A DNA stretch of 43,638 nucleotides from an uncultured Burkholderiales bacterium (GCA_903887325.1 CAISPG010000129.1:1-43638); one strand, 5' to 3'. Shown: positions 25,889 through 40,405, numbered from the stretch's first letter. Numbers and translations: made by a program. Notes: generated from the sequence alone by a model not told the origin.

Positions 25889-26590
25889 TTAATTCGAATG
25901 GCTGTTGCGCTTGCCGCGTGACAAGTCCACGCCGAGTTGTTTGAGCTTGCGGTAAAGATGGGTGCGCTCTAAGCCGGTTTTTTCGGCCACCCGCGTCATA
26001 GACCCGCCTTCTTGCGACAGATGAAATTCAAAATACGCTTTTTCGAAACTGTCGCGCGCTTCACGCAAGGGGTTGTTCAAGTCAAAGGTTTGCAAGGGCT
26101 GCATGTTTTGCGGCAAAGCCTGCGGTTGATGCACCAGCGAAGGGCTGACGGTGTTGTCCTGACTAAGCGTTGCTGACACAACCGGCAGCAAGCTTTGCAC
26201 AGACCTGGAGGTAACAGGCGCGCCTGCCTTGCGGTTCAGCCCTTGCTCGACCGCCTTGAGCAGCTTTTGCATGGTGATGGGCTTTTCCAGAAAAGCCATG
26301 GCACCAATGCGGGTCGCCTGTACCGCAGTGTCTATGGTGGCGTGACCGCTCATCATGATGACCGGCACATTCAACAAACCTGCGCCGGCCCATTCCTTGA
26401 GCAAGGTGATGCCGTCTGTATCCGGCATCCAGATATCCAGCAAGACCAGGTCTGGTTGCAACTGCGCGCGGGTGGCGCGCGCCTCGGCGGCATTCATGGC
26501 CAGTTCGACCTGATGGCCTTCGTCATTGAGAATTTCAAACAACAGGTCACGGATACCAAGTTCATCGTCGACCACTAATATTGTTGCCAT
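25889..26590 (-). CDS. ntrX: NtrX-like response regulator lacking the AAA+ domain
   Basis: The 233 residues consist of a receiver domain (1-120) with the acidic pair Asp8/Asp9, phosphoacceptor Asp52 in LLDIWMPD and the lysine in FLEKP. A Pro/Gln-rich linker follows (about 120-170). The protein ends in a Fis-type helix-turn-helix (about 190-225, MTRVAEKTGLERTHLYRKL). Full-length NtrX has a central sigma-54 ATPase of about 240 residues; this one has none and no frameshift is visible. It therefore cannot open sigma-54 promoters itself. It follows ntrY by 14 bases and is its expected phosphorylation partner. Roles known for relatives are in nitrogen and redox control. Confidence 0.86.
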   Translation of the reverse strand: MATILVVDDELGIRDLLFEILNDEGHQVELAMNAAEARATRAQLQPDLVLLDIWMPDTDGITLLKEWAGAGLLNVPVIMMSGHATIDTAVQATRIGAMAFLEKPITMQKLLKAVEQGLNRKAGAPVTSRSVQSLLPVVSATLSQDNTVSPSLVHQPQALPQNMQPLQTFDLNNPLREARDSFEKAYFEFHLSQEGGSMTRVAEKTGLERTHLYRKLKQLGVDLSRGKRNSHSN

Positions 26591-26604
26591 GTTGTTTTGT
26601 CAGT

Positions 26605-28863
26605 TCAGGTTGAAGAAGGCGCTGTCACGCGAAATGATAACGACACTTGGGCACCGGTGATCAGATCATCTTGCATTTTGTTTTTCAATTCGATACGGGC
26701 ATTGTGTTCATCGGCAATTTTTTTCACCACTGCCAATCCCAGGCCGGTACCGCTGGCCTTGGTGGTGACATAGGGCTCGAAAGCGCGTTGCAGCACAGCA
26801 GCGCTGAAACCCGGCCCATTGTCTTCTATGCTCAGGCGCACCCGAGACGACTGCGGCCGCCACTCGGTCAGCACTTGCACCTGCGGTTTGGCCATGGCCT
26901 GGCAAGCGTCCTGGGCATTTTGAATCAGATTGTGGACCACTTGACGCAACTGAGCCGCGTCACCCGGAATTTGCGGCACACCTGCGGGCAATTGCCAATG
27001 CACCGGCACAAGGGCATTCTCATTTTCATAAAGCGGCATCATTTCGCTGAGCAAGCGGTTCAAATCCAGTGACGCCAAGCGGGCTGGCGGTAAGCGGCCG
27101 AAATCTCGGAACTCATTGACCAACCGCTGCAAGGCATCCACCTGCTCCACAATGGTTTTCACCGACTTGGTCACCAGCGCCTGCTCGACGGGTTGCAACT
27201 TGCCTTCGAGCTTCATGGCCAGGCGCTCGGCCGACAACTGAATAGGTGTCAACGGATTTTTGATTTCATGCGCCAAGCGTCTTGCCACCTCGGTCCAGGC
27301 CTGTGAGCGCTGGGCAGACACAATGTCGGTGATATCGTCAAACACCAGCAACCAATCGCCTTGCGGCAGCACCGCCCCGCGCGCCACCAGCGTGGTTTGA
27401 CCCGGGGCTTGCTGGCCGAAATCCCCCGGGCCGTCATTTGCCGTGGCTTGCAACTCGAACGATTGTTCCCAATGGTCGCTGCGTCCGCTGTGTTCGCCGC
27501 TCAATTCCCGAAACTGATCTGTCACTTGCTGTGCAAAACCTTCCAGTCCCGCAATGCTTTGCAAAGGCATGCCTACCCTTGCTTGCATCGCCAGCTTCAA
27601 GATGCGCGTGGCACCCGGGTTGATAGACAAAATCAGGCCTTGAGGATCCAGCAGCACCACGCCTGCGGTCAGGTTGTCCAGCATGGTCTGCAAATGGCTG
27701 CGCGCCAGATCAAGTTGCACCATGCTTTGCTCAACCGAATTGCGGGCGTCCGAGAGTTGCTGGGTCATGTCTGAAAAAGAACGCGTCAAGCCGTCGAGTT
27801 CGTCCTTGCCTTGCAAAAAAGGTTTGGGGCGCAAATCACCCGCGGCCACATCGCGCACACCTTCGGCCAGCAGCAACAAAGGCCGGGCGAGTTGATTGCC
27901 CAGCAACACCGCCAGCAGCACGGCGCCGAAGACGGCCAGAAACAGGCTCAGCGTCAAAGTGCCTATGTACATGCGCTGCAAGCCGCTGCGCGCCAGCGAC
28001 CGTTCCTGGTATTCGCGGTTAGCGACCAGCACCGACAAGGCATTGGCCACCAGTGCCGGGGGCAGTTTTTTCACCACTTGCAACACCTGGATTTTTTCAT
28101 CCAACTCGAAGCCTGTGCCCGGCAGTTTGTACAACACCTTGATGCGCGGAATTTGTCCGCCCAGACTGGTGCTGTCGTCCAGGCCTTCGCTGCGCCAGCT
28201 GCTGGAACGGCCGCGCACCTGGCGCCACTCAGAAGCGCTGGGGCGATCCGGTTGCAAGCTGTAACCCGACTCGCTGACGCTGGCGACCAGGGTGCCGTTG
28301 TTGCGCCATAAACTGACTTCGGAAGCGCCTACCTGATCGCGGATTTTTTCCAGCACCGATGGCCAGCCGGTTTGCGGATCCTGCCGCACACTGCCGCCAG
28401 CATTGCGCACGCCGGCCAGCAATTCGTTGGCAAGACTCTCCAGGGTGGAGCGGCTCAGGTTCAAACCGGCATCCAGTGCCACCTCAACCTTGTTGTCAAA
28501 CCAGACTTCGATGGAACGGGTGACAAACTGGTAAGACACGGCATAAATCACGATGCCGGGAACTATGCCTACCAAGGCAAAAATCGCTGCCAGCTTGACC
28601 AGCAAACGGCTGCCGAATTTGCCCTGGCGCAGCCTTTGCCACAAGCGCCAAGCTATCCAACCTATGACCAGCAGCAATACGGCTGCCAACACTGTGTTGA
28701 GCCCGAATAAAACGCCGTAGTTCTGCTCGTACACGTCCCAACTTTGGGTCGCCTGGGTCAATAAAAACAGCAACACCAGCGACAGCGACACCAGAATGGT
28801 GAGTATCACCCCCAGCAACCAGCTGCGTTGCCGCAGTGCGCTTGAGGCAGTGGCTTGTTTCAT
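26605..28863 (-). CDS. ntrY: NtrY-like sensor histidine kinase
   Basis: This 752-residue membrane kinase has three N-terminal hydrophobic segments and a fourth near 310, the last flanking a periplasmic-type region. A HAMP domain (LARPLLLLAEGVRDVAAGDL), a PAS-like domain, HisKA with phosphorylated His532 in LAHEIKNPLTP, and an HATPase domain with NLIQNAQDA, DNGPGFS and GTGLGLAVVKK follow. I chose the ATG at 28863, which overlaps the DUF4390 stop (ATGA), over the longer frame to 28911. The order and partner ntrX match the NtrYX system. Confidence 0.92.
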   Translation of the reverse strand: MKQATASSALRQRSWLLGVILTILVSLSLVLLFLLTQATQSWDVYEQNYGVLFGLNTVLAAVLLLVIGWIAWRLWQRLRQGKFGSRLLVKLAAIFALVGIVPGIVIYAVSYQFVTRSIEVWFDNKVEVALDAGLNLSRSTLESLANELLAGVRNAGGSVRQDPQTGWPSVLEKIRDQVGASEVSLWRNNGTLVASVSESGYSLQPDRPSASEWRQVRGRSSSWRSEGLDDSTSLGGQIPRIKVLYKLPGTGFELDEKIQVLQVVKKLPPALVANALSVLVANREYQERSLARSGLQRMYIGTLTLSLFLAVFGAVLLAVLLGNQLARPLLLLAEGVRDVAAGDLRPKPFLQGKDELDGLTRSFSDMTQQLSDARNSVEQSMVQLDLARSHLQTMLDNLTAGVVLLDPQGLILSINPGATRILKLAMQARVGMPLQSIAGLEGFAQQVTDQFRELSGEHSGRSDHWEQSFELQATANDGPGDFGQQAPGQTTLVARGAVLPQGDWLLVFDDITDIVSAQRSQAWTEVARRLAHEIKNPLTPIQLSAERLAMKLEGKLQPVEQALVTKSVKTIVEQVDALQRLVNEFRDFGRLPPARLASLDLNRLLSEMMPLYENENALVPVHWQLPAGVPQIPGDAAQLRQVVHNLIQNAQDACQAMAKPQVQVLTEWRPQSSRVRLSIEDNGPGFSAAVLQRAFEPYVTTKASGTGLGLAVVKKIADEHNARIELKNKMQDDLITGAQVSLSFRVTAPSST

Positions 28864-29525
28864 TTGGCCAGATCTTCGAGCCGCACAGTGTGGGTAAAGT
28901 TGATGTTCCAATCGCCGCTGGCCTGGTTACCGAATTGCAAGGCCTGAGGTAATTGGCTCAGATCCAGGCGGAAACGCAAATCCAGCCTTTGCTTGCTGTT
29001 TTTATCCAAGTTGTCCAGACCGGCGACTTTCCAGTGGTTGACTTTTTTCACCACTTGCATGGCGTCACTCAGGCTGTCGTAGCTGTTACCCAGAGTCATG
29101 CCCAGGCCGCTGGCACCCAGCGCCTGACCGGATACCTTAACCCGCCAGCGGCGTGACAGCGGTTGGTAGCTCAACCGTACATAGCGCTCTGAAAGCACCA
29201 GCCGCTTGTCATACCAATACCAGCGCTCTCGCATGACCTCGGCTTGCAGCACAAAAGTCAGCGGCAGGCCATGGTCGAGGGCTTCTTCGAGCCCGCGTGA
29301 AAGTTCAAAATCCAGGCTGGTATTGAGGTAAACACCGTCTTCGCCGCGGTCGATCTGAAATTCACCCAGCTGCACCGTGGTTTCGGCATAGGCAGGATGG
29401 CTCCACACAAATAAACAGCACAAAAGACAGACAAGCCACCATTGCAGTGGCCTGGCCTGGCCGCAGCTGTGTGTTCTAAGTGCCTGTTGCTCGGCGTTCC
29501 AGCAAGGCATAAAAAAATCCGTCAT
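28860..29525 (-). CDS. DUF4390 family exported protein
   Basis: This protein of about 221 residues has a hydrophobic N-terminal segment (LQWWLVCLLCCLFVW) ending in AYA, a likely signal peptide with cleavage before ETTVQLG. The mature part is rich in strand and aromatic residues (REWYWYDKR-like RERWYWYDKRLVLSE, LSYQPLSRRWRV). DUF4390 proteins commonly lie between rsmB and ntrY in betaproteobacteria; their function is unknown. The start is uncertain: the ATG at 29525 lies 50 bases inside the end of rsmB and has a ggtga before it. A GTG at 29531 and an ATG at 29510 are alternatives. It is coupled to ntrY by an ATGA overlap, which hints at a role with that sensor. Confidence 0.82.
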   Translation of the reverse strand: MTDFFMPCWNAEQQALRTHSCGQARPLQWWLVCLLCCLFVWSHPAYAETTVQLGEFQIDRGEDGVYLNTSLDFELSRGLEEALDHGLPLTFVLQAEVMRERWYWYDKRLVLSERYVRLSYQPLSRRWRVKVSGQALGASGLGMTLGNSYDSLSDAMQVVKKVNHWKVAGLDNLDKNSKQRLDLRFRLDLSQLPQALQFGNQASGDWNINFTHTVRLEDLAK

Positions 29526-30834
29526 GCTCACCCGCTAGATTGTCGGAGAGACTGCGGGTGTTTGAGGGAATGCCCGGGATTAATTGCCCTGGCGAGGGAA
29601 GTAAGTGCGCTTCAGTGTTGTTTGCAAGAAACGCTTGTACCTGGTCCAAGCCCTCTTGCCTGAACAGTGAGCAAGTGCAGTACAACAAATGGCCGCCTTT
29701 AGCCAACAAGGGCCACAGTGCCTGCAACAGGTTTTTTTGCTGCTTTGCCAATGCGACAAGGTCGGTCTGGCGGCGCAGCCATGGAATGTCGGGGTGCCGG
29801 CGCACAATACCTGAAGCGGTACACGGCGCGTCCAGCAATATGGCGTCGAACGCCCGTCCGTCCCACCAGCTTGACGGACTGGCTGCATCCGCACACAGCA
29901 CCGTGGCCTGCAAACCCAGACGTTGCAAGTTGTCCGAGATGCGTTCACAACGCGCCGCATCAATGTCCAGCGCCAGCACTTCCACATCAGCGCGTTCAAG
30001 CAGGTGAGCGGTTTTACCGCCCGGGGCTGCACACGCATCCAGTACCCGCAAAGTTTTTTGTGAACCGGTTGTCAGGCCTTGCAACAACAAGGGTGCCGCC
30101 AATTGCGCACCGGCGTCCTGCACGGAAAACCATCCCTGTGCAAACCCCTCCAAGGCTTGTACGGGCCGCGCCTGCTGCAACAGCAACCCGTCTTCGCCTA
30201 TAGATTGCGTTTGCACTCCGGCGGCCAGCCACTTAGCCTGTAATTCTTCCCGCGCCATGCGCCTGCGGTTGACCCGCACCGCCATGGGAGCGGCCACCAA
30301 ACTGGCTTGCAAAATGCCTTGCCAATGCTGGGCATGGTCTTGTTTGACAGCACTGATCCACCATTCGGGATGGTTCCAGCGGGCTTGCGGTTTTTGCGCT
30401 ACTGCTTGCAGACAAGCCGTTTTTTCACGCCCGAAGCGTCGCACACAGGCATTGATGAACGCGGCCTGAGCCCGGGTTGAGGGGTCGCGTTTGGCGGCTT
30501 CCACCAGTTGATTCACCAGCGTATGCATGGGGTACATGGCTGATTCGTCGGCAATAGCCAAGGCCAGACCGACACACAACAAGGCGTCCACGGCTGGCGG
30601 CGGGCTGCGGCTGACCAAGTGTTGTCGGATGGCTTGGGTACGTCCCCACTCGCGCAGGACTGCAAACAACAACGCCTGGGCGGCCGCGCGCAATCGCGGC
30701 TCTACCGAAGCCAGCGCCAAGGCATGGTTGCTGCCGCCACGAACCGCACGCAAGGCCTGGCTGCAAGCCTGCAATTGTTGCCACAGCGGCGGGGAATCAG
30801 CAGTCGGGCTTGTCGGCAACTGCACTGTGCTCAC
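29476..30834 (-). CDS. rsmB: 16S rRNA (cytosine(967)-C5)-methyltransferase RsmB
   Basis: RsmB/Sun (452 residues) methylates C967 of 16S rRNA with S-adenosylmethionine. The N-terminal third is a NusB-like helical RNA-binding domain. The C-terminal Rossmann methyltransferase has VLDACAAPGGKTAHLLE, then the two catalytic cysteines, Cys338 in DAPCTASG and Cys388 in YCTCSLF, as required for the m5C mechanism. The start is a GTG at 30834, overlapping the stop of the LemA-like gene (GTGA). Its 3' end overlaps the following DUF4390 gene by 50 bases if the ATG there is right. Confidence 0.95.
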   Translation of the reverse strand: MSTVQLPTSPTADSPPLWQQLQACSQALRAVRGGSNHALALASVEPRLRAAAQALLFAVLREWGRTQAIRQHLVSRSPPPAVDALLCVGLALAIADESAMYPMHTLVNQLVEAAKRDPSTRAQAAFINACVRRFGREKTACLQAVAQKPQARWNHPEWWISAVKQDHAQHWQGILQASLVAAPMAVRVNRRRMAREELQAKWLAAGVQTQSIGEDGLLLQQARPVQALEGFAQGWFSVQDAGAQLAAPLLLQGLTTGSQKTLRVLDACAAPGGKTAHLLERADVEVLALDIDAARCERISDNLQRLGLQATVLCADAASPSSWWDGRAFDAILLDAPCTASGIVRRHPDIPWLRRQTDLVALAKQQKNLLQALWPLLAKGGHLLYCTCSLFRQEGLDQVQAFLANNTEAHLLPSPGQLIPGIPSNTRSLSDNLAGEHDGFFYALLERRATGT

Positions 30835-31385
30835 AGCGCCGTGGCCGGTTTGAACTGGAACAAGCGCGCCAGCAGCGCTGCCGGGTATTGCTCAATCGCT
30901 TGGTTGTATTCGGCGATAGCTTCATTGAAGCGGTTGAGTTCCGGCTGCACCAGCAAATCAAGTTCCAGCCAGCGTTGCTTCAATGCATCCGGCATATTGA
31001 TGTAGTAAACGTCTGGGTGTATCAGGGCGGCCCAGGCGTCTTGCAACTCGGCGGCGGCATCGTGCAAAGAGCGGGCGCTGTCATCTTCCAGCGTATGGGT
31101 TTGCATACGTGCAATCGCTACCGTGGATAAACCGGCGGCAACTTGCAAACGCGTCCAATGGCTTTGACCGAGTTCGGCACCAGCGTGTCCGTCCCACAAT
31201 TGCGGCGCCTGCGTCGCGGCTGACACAGCGTGTTGGACGAGTTCCTGGTAATTGAGTAACACCGCTTCCAGCGGTCCGAACTGCTGCTTGACCTGGGCAC
31301 GCAAGCGCACCAGCCGGTTATAAGCGCCCAGCACCCAGAACACCAGCACGGCGATGAGAATCCAGAACCAGCGTGAATTCAGCAT
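30831..31385 (-). CDS. LemA family protein
   Basis: The N-terminal segment (5-22, RWFWILIAVLVFWVLGAY) is a single transmembrane helix. YNRLVRLRAQVKQQFG follows, then a long helical region ending in FNEAIAEYNQAIEQYPAALLARLFQFKP, the hallmark C-terminal pattern of LemA proteins. The 184 residues are typical in length. LemA proteins form membrane-anchored helical bundles of unclear function, often with metalloproteases. None is adjacent here. It is the first gene after the rpoC terminator and overlaps rsmB by four bases, so it probably heads the rsmB-DUF4390-ntrYX block. Confidence 0.82.
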   Translation of the reverse strand: MLNSRWFWILIAVLVFWVLGAYNRLVRLRAQVKQQFGPLEAVLLNYQELVQHAVSAATQAPQLWDGHAGAELGQSHWTRLQVAAGLSTVAIARMQTHTLEDDSARSLHDAAAELQDAWAALIHPDVYYINMPDALKQRWLELDLLVQPELNRFNEAIAEYNQAIEQYPAALLARLFQFKPATAL

Positions 31386-31420
31386 GACTCAGCGCCCCGG
31401 TTAAACCAGATCAGGCTGCG

Positions 31421-31442
31421 CAACAAGGCCCCCTCAGGGGCC
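31421..31442 (-). terminator. terminator after rpoC
   Basis: Read on the minus strand, ggcccc and ggggcc form a tight GC hairpin (31427-31442) followed by ttgttg. It lies 8 bases after the rpoC stop and before the LemA-like gene, so it probably ends the ribosomal/RNA polymerase transcript or reduces read-through. Confidence 0.6.
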
Positions 31443-31449
31443 GTGTCAC

Positions 31450-35663
<4,214 letters not shown>

Positions 35664-35667
<4 letters not shown>

Positions 35668-38600
35668 GAACGCTCCAACTCAATATCAATGCCCAATGAA
35701 CGGATTTCTTTGACCAGCACGTTGAACGATTCAGGCATACCTGCTTCGATCGCGTGCTCGCCTTTGACGATGCTTTCGTACACCTTGGTGCGTCCCTGCA
35801 CGTCGTCGGATTTGACGGTGAGCATTTCCTGCAAGGTGTATGAAGCGCCATAGGCTTCCAACGCCCAGACCTCCATCTCGCCGAAACGCTGTCCACCGAA
35901 TTGCGCCTTGCCGCCCAGCGGTTGCTGCGTGACCAAGCTGTAGGGGCCGGTAGAACGTGCGTGCATTTTGTCGTCGACCAAGTGGTGCAGTTTCAACACG
36001 TGCATGTAACCCACGGTGGTCGGGCGATCAAACGCGTCGCCGGTACGGCCGTCAAACAAATGCGCTTGGGTGCGTGCGCCGGTCAAGCCCTTGGCTTTCA
36101 CCACATCATCAGGGTAAGCCAGTTTGAGCATGGTGCGGATGTCTTCTTCGGAAGCGCCGTCAAACACCGGCGTGGCGAATGGCACGCCCAATGACAGGTT
36201 GTGCGCCATTTCCTTCACATCCTTGTCCGCCAGCGTGGCCAGTTCTTCTTTATGGCCGGTGCTGTTGTAAAGGGTTTCCAGGAAGGTGCGCATTTCCGCG
36301 GCTTTGGCCTCCTCTTGCAGCATATGGCCGAGTTGCTCGCCTATGCCTTTGGCAGCCCAGCCCAGGTGTACTTCAAGCACCTGACCCACGTTCATGCGCG
36401 AAGGCACGCCCAGCGGGTTGAGCACGATGTCGACCGGCGTGCCGTCGGCCATGTACGGCATGTCTTCGACCGGCACGATCTTGGAGACCACACCTTTGTT
36501 GCCGTGACGACCGGCCATCTTGTCACCGGGTTGCAAACGGCGTTTGACCGCCAGATACACCTTGACCATTTTCAACACACCGGCCGGCAACTCGTCGCCC
36601 TGGGTGAGTTTTTTGCGCTTTTCTTCGAATGACAAATCAAAGCTGTGGCGGGTTTGCGCGAGGGCGTTTTTGATGGACTCGAGTTGAGAGGCCACTTCTT
36701 CATCGGCCGGACGGATGTCAAACCAGTGGAATTTTTCAACTGTCGCCAGGTAGTCCTTGTCGATCTTGCTGCCTTTAGGCAACTTGTTCGGGCCACCGTT
36801 GGCCGTTTTGCCCAACAGCAATTTGTGGATACGGTCGAAAGCATCGGCCTCCACAATGCGCAACTGGTCGTTCAAATCGAGACGGAAACGTTTGAGTTCA
36901 TCGTCAATAATTTGCTGAGCGCGCTTGTCACGCACAATGCCTTCGCGAGTGAACACCTGCACATCGATGACCGTGCCTTGCGAGCCCTGGTCTACTCGCA
37001 ATGAAGTGTCTTTCACATCGGATGCTTTTTCACCGAAGATGGCACGCAGCAGTTTTTCTTCCGGTGTCAGCGTGGTTTCGCCTTTTGGCGTGACCTTGCC
37101 GACCAGCACGTCGCCTGGCTGTACTTCAGCGCCGACGAAGATGATGCCGGACTCGTCCAGGCGGTTGAGTTGTTGCTCGGCCAGGTTGGGAATGTCACGT
37201 GTGATTTCTTCAGCACCGAGTTTGGTGTCACGCGCCATCACCACCAACTCTTCGATGTGAATCGAGGTGTAACGGTCTTCGGCCACCACACGCTCGGAGA
37301 TGAGGATGGAGTCTTCGAAGTTGTAACCGTTCCAGGGCATGAAGGCGACCAGCATGTTTTGACCCAAGGCCAGTTCACCCAGATCGGTGGATGCGCCATC
37401 AGCAATCACGTCGCCCTTGGAGAGTTTGTCGCCGCGTTTGACGATCGGGCGTTGGTGAATGTTGGTGTTCTGGTTGGAACGCTGGTATTTGATGAGGTTG
37501 TAAATGTCCACACCCACTTCACCGGCTTGTGTTTCCGCGTCATTGACACGCACCACGATGCGGGTGGCATCGATGTAATCCACCACGCCGCCGCGCAAAG
37601 CGGTGACGACAGTACCCGAGTCGATGGCCGCCACACGTTCGATACCGGTGCCGACAAATGCTTTTTCAGGACGCAGCACAGGCACGGCCTGACGCTGCAT
37701 GTTTGCACCCATCAAAGCGCGGTTGGCGTCATCGTGCTCGAGGAAAGGCACGAGCGAGGCAGCGACCGACACAATTTGCGCGGGAGACACGTCCATGTAC
37801 TGCACGCGCTCTTTGCTGCACAAAATGGATTCGCCTTTTTCACGGGCAGACACCAGGTCGCCGGTCAAACGGTCGTCTTTGTCCAAAGTGGCATTTGCCT
37901 GTGCAATCACATACTTGGCTTCTTCAATGGCAGACAAGTAATCGATTTCACGGGTCACCTGGGCATCGTGCACGCGGCGGTACGGGGTTTCAATGAAACC
38001 GTATTCGTTCAAACGCGCATACAAAGACAGCGAATTGATCAGGCCGATATTCGGGCCTTCAGGTGTTTCAATCGGGCAGACGCGACCGTAATGGGTGACG
38101 TGCACGTCACGCACTTCAAAGCCAGCACGCTCGCGCGTCAAACCGCCCGGGCCAAGCGCCGATACGCGGCGCTTGTGGGTGATCTCGGACAAGGGGTTGG
38201 TCTGGTCCATGAACTGCGACAACTGAGACGCGCCGAAGAATTCCTTGAGCGCTGCAGAGATGGGCTTGGAGTTGATCAAGTCATGCGGCATTAACGGCTC
38301 TTGCTCGGCTTGACCCAGACGTTCCTTGACGGCTTTTTCAATACGCGCCAAACCGGTGCGGTATTGGTTTTCAGCGAGTTCGCCAACGCAACGCACGCGG
38401 CGGTTACCCAGGTGGTCGATGTCATCGACTTCGCCACGGCCATTGCGCAAATCAACCAGGATTTTCACCACAGCCAAAATATCTTCGTTGTTCAACACCA
38501 TCGGGCCGGTGCTCTCGTCGCGGCCGACGCGGGCATTGAATTTCATGCGGCCGACACGCGACAAATCGTAGGTGTCCGGGTTGTAGAACAAACGCTGGAA

Positions 38601-39776
38601 CAGCGCCTGCACTGCATCTTCCGTCGGTGGCTCGCCGGGGCGCATCATGCGGTAGATGGCGACGCGTGCGGCGAATTCGTCGGCGGTTTCATCACTGCGC
38701 AGGGTTTGCGAAATGTAGGTGCCTTGGTCCAATTCGTTGGTGTAAATGCATTGCAAATCCTGCACGCCGCTTGTGCGCAGTTTTTTCAACAGCACTTCGG
38801 TCAGCTCGTCATTCGCCTTGGCAATGATTTCGCCGGTTTCTTCGTCAACAATGTTGCGCGCAATCACGCGACCGATGAGGAAATCTTCCGGCACGCTGAT
38901 GTGCGTGGCGCCTGATTGCTCCAGATCACGTGTGTGACGCGCAGTGATGCGCTTGTCTTTGGCAACCACTACATTGCCACTTTTGTCGGTGATGTCAAAG
39001 CGGGCGACTTCTCCGCGCAAACGCTCAGCCACAAATTCCATTTGTGCGCCGCTGTCCATCAAGCGGAAGTTGTCATTGACAAAGAAGTTGGCCAGAATGG
39101 CTTCAGGTGTCAGACCAATGGCTTTGAGCAGAATGGTGACCGGCATTTTGCGGCGGCGATCGACGCGGAAATACAAAATGTCTTTCGGGTCGAATTCGTA
39201 ATCGAGCCATGAACCGCGGTAAGGGATGATGCGCGCTGAAAAAAGCAGCTTGCCTGAACTGTGTGTTTTGCCCTTGTCGTGTTCAAAGAACACGCCGGGT
39301 GAGCGGTGCAACTGAGACACGATGACACGCTCGGTGCCATTGATGATGAACGAGCCTTTGTCGGTCATCAAAGGCACTTCACCCATGTAGACCTCTTGCT
39401 CTTTGACTTCTTTCACCACCTTGGATTGCGGTGTAGAAGAGTCACGGTCATAAATGATGAGTTGCACGCGCGCTCGCACGGCTGACGAGAAAGTCAGGCC
39501 GCGCGTCTGGCATTCGCGCACGTCGAACGCGGGCTTGGCCAGGTTGTATTCGAGGTATTTCATCTCGACAAAACCGTTGTGCGAGACGATGGGAAAGGCC
39601 GCATCAAAAGCAGCCTGCAAACCTTCGTTTGTGCGTTTTTTGGGCGGGACATCTGCCTGCAAAAAAGCGGTGTACGCGTCTTTTTGCATTTGCAGCAGAT
39701 AAGGAATTTCCAGCACGCTGTCGCGGCTGCCGAAACTTTTGCGGATGCGCTTGCGTTCGGTAAATGTGTAGGCCAT
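35664..39776 (-). CDS. rpoB: RNA polymerase beta subunit
   Basis: RpoB (1370 residues) is the second large catalytic subunit. The rifampicin-determining region is intact and of the sensitive type: [26 protein letters not shown]. The residues matching E. coli Asp516, His526 and Ser531 are unchanged. The C-terminus ends [11 protein letters not shown]. The ATG at 39776 has a ggag ribosome site 7 bases away. It follows rplL across a 254-base leader with several hairpins and overlaps rpoC. Confidence 0.99.
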
Positions 39777-39852
39777 GAGTACTCCGGACTTGATTCACTC
39801 GGCGACTGGGGCCGCACAAATTGCTCTGGGCAACTGTGCGTTGTGCTTGATC

Positions 39853-39900
39853 CGCTGGCCACTACCAGCGTTGGCGGACGGTTGTGCATTGCACACAACC
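39853..39900 (-). promoter_or_regulatory. hairpins in the rpoB leader
   Basis: Two short inverted repeats lie in the 254-base rplL-rpoB gap: cgctgg/ccagcg (39853-39858 and 39865-39870) and ggttgtg/cacaacc (39880-39886 and 39894-39900). They would fold in the rpoB leader RNA. Role unproven; compare the processing and attenuation sites known between rplL and rpoB in enteric bacteria. Confidence 0.4.
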
Positions 39901-39967
39901 CGAACCAAGGTTCTTCTGCAGTCAGCTCAGAAGACACTCGACAACCGGCACGGGCCTGCTGTCGGGT

Positions 39968-40021
39968 GCGCTCTGAGAGCGCCAAAGGCTGGATGCCCCT
40001 TGTGAGGGCGGCCAGCCTTTG
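39968..40021 (-). terminator. paired hairpins after rplL (attenuator or RNase III site)
   Basis: Directly after the rplL stop, perfect 10-base arms (39983-39992 and 40012-40021, caaaggctgg/ccagcctttg) form a long hairpin whose loop can pair further. A second hairpin abuts it: gcgctct-g-agagcgc, 39968-39982, with perfect 7-base arms. No T-run follows, so full termination is unlikely. Partial attenuation or RNase III processing, as in the E. coli rplL-rpoB gap, is the likely role. Confidence 0.6.
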
Positions 40022-40030
40022 CGGAACTGA

Positions 40031-40405
40031 TTACTTGAGCTCGACTTTGGCGCCGGCTTCTTCCAGTTTCTTCTTGGCGGCTTCGGCATCTGCTTTGGGA
40101 GCAGCTTCCTTGACAGCCTTGGGTGCACCGTCGACCAGGTCTTTGGCTTCTTTCAAGCCCAGACCGGTGATTTCGCGCACTGCCTTGATGACGCCGACCT
40201 TGTTAGCGCCCACTTCGAGCAACATCACGTTGAACTCGGTTTGCTCTTCTGCGGCTGCGGCTGCGCCACCACCGGCGGCGGCAGGTGCGGCCATTGCCGC
40301 AGCGCTCACGCCAAATTTCTCTTCGATGGCTTTCACCAGATCGTTGAGTTCCATGACCGTCATGCTGTCCAGTGCGGTCAAAAATGCGTCTTTATCGAAT
40401 GCCAT
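40031..40405 (-). CDS. rplL: 50S ribosomal protein L7/L12
   Basis: RplL (124 residues) is the stalk protein that recruits translation factors. The N-terminal dimerisation helix region (1-35), the Ala/Gly-rich hinge (about 36-53) and the C-terminal factor-binding domain ([23 protein letters not shown]..., [11 protein letters not shown]) are all intact. The ATG has an aagga site. It follows rplJ by 65 bases and is made in excess over L10 in other bacteria. Confidence 0.98.
   Translation of the reverse strand: MAFDKDAFLTALDSMTVMELNDLVKAIEEKFGVSAAAMAAPAAAGGGAAAAAEEQTEFNVMLLEVGANKVGVIKAVREITGLGLKEAKDLVDGAPKAVKEAAPKADAEAAKKKLEEAGAKVELK

Noticed and set aside
37170-38294. long plus-strand open frame opposite rpoB
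   Set aside because: Antisense shadow of a conserved essential gene, with no start signal.
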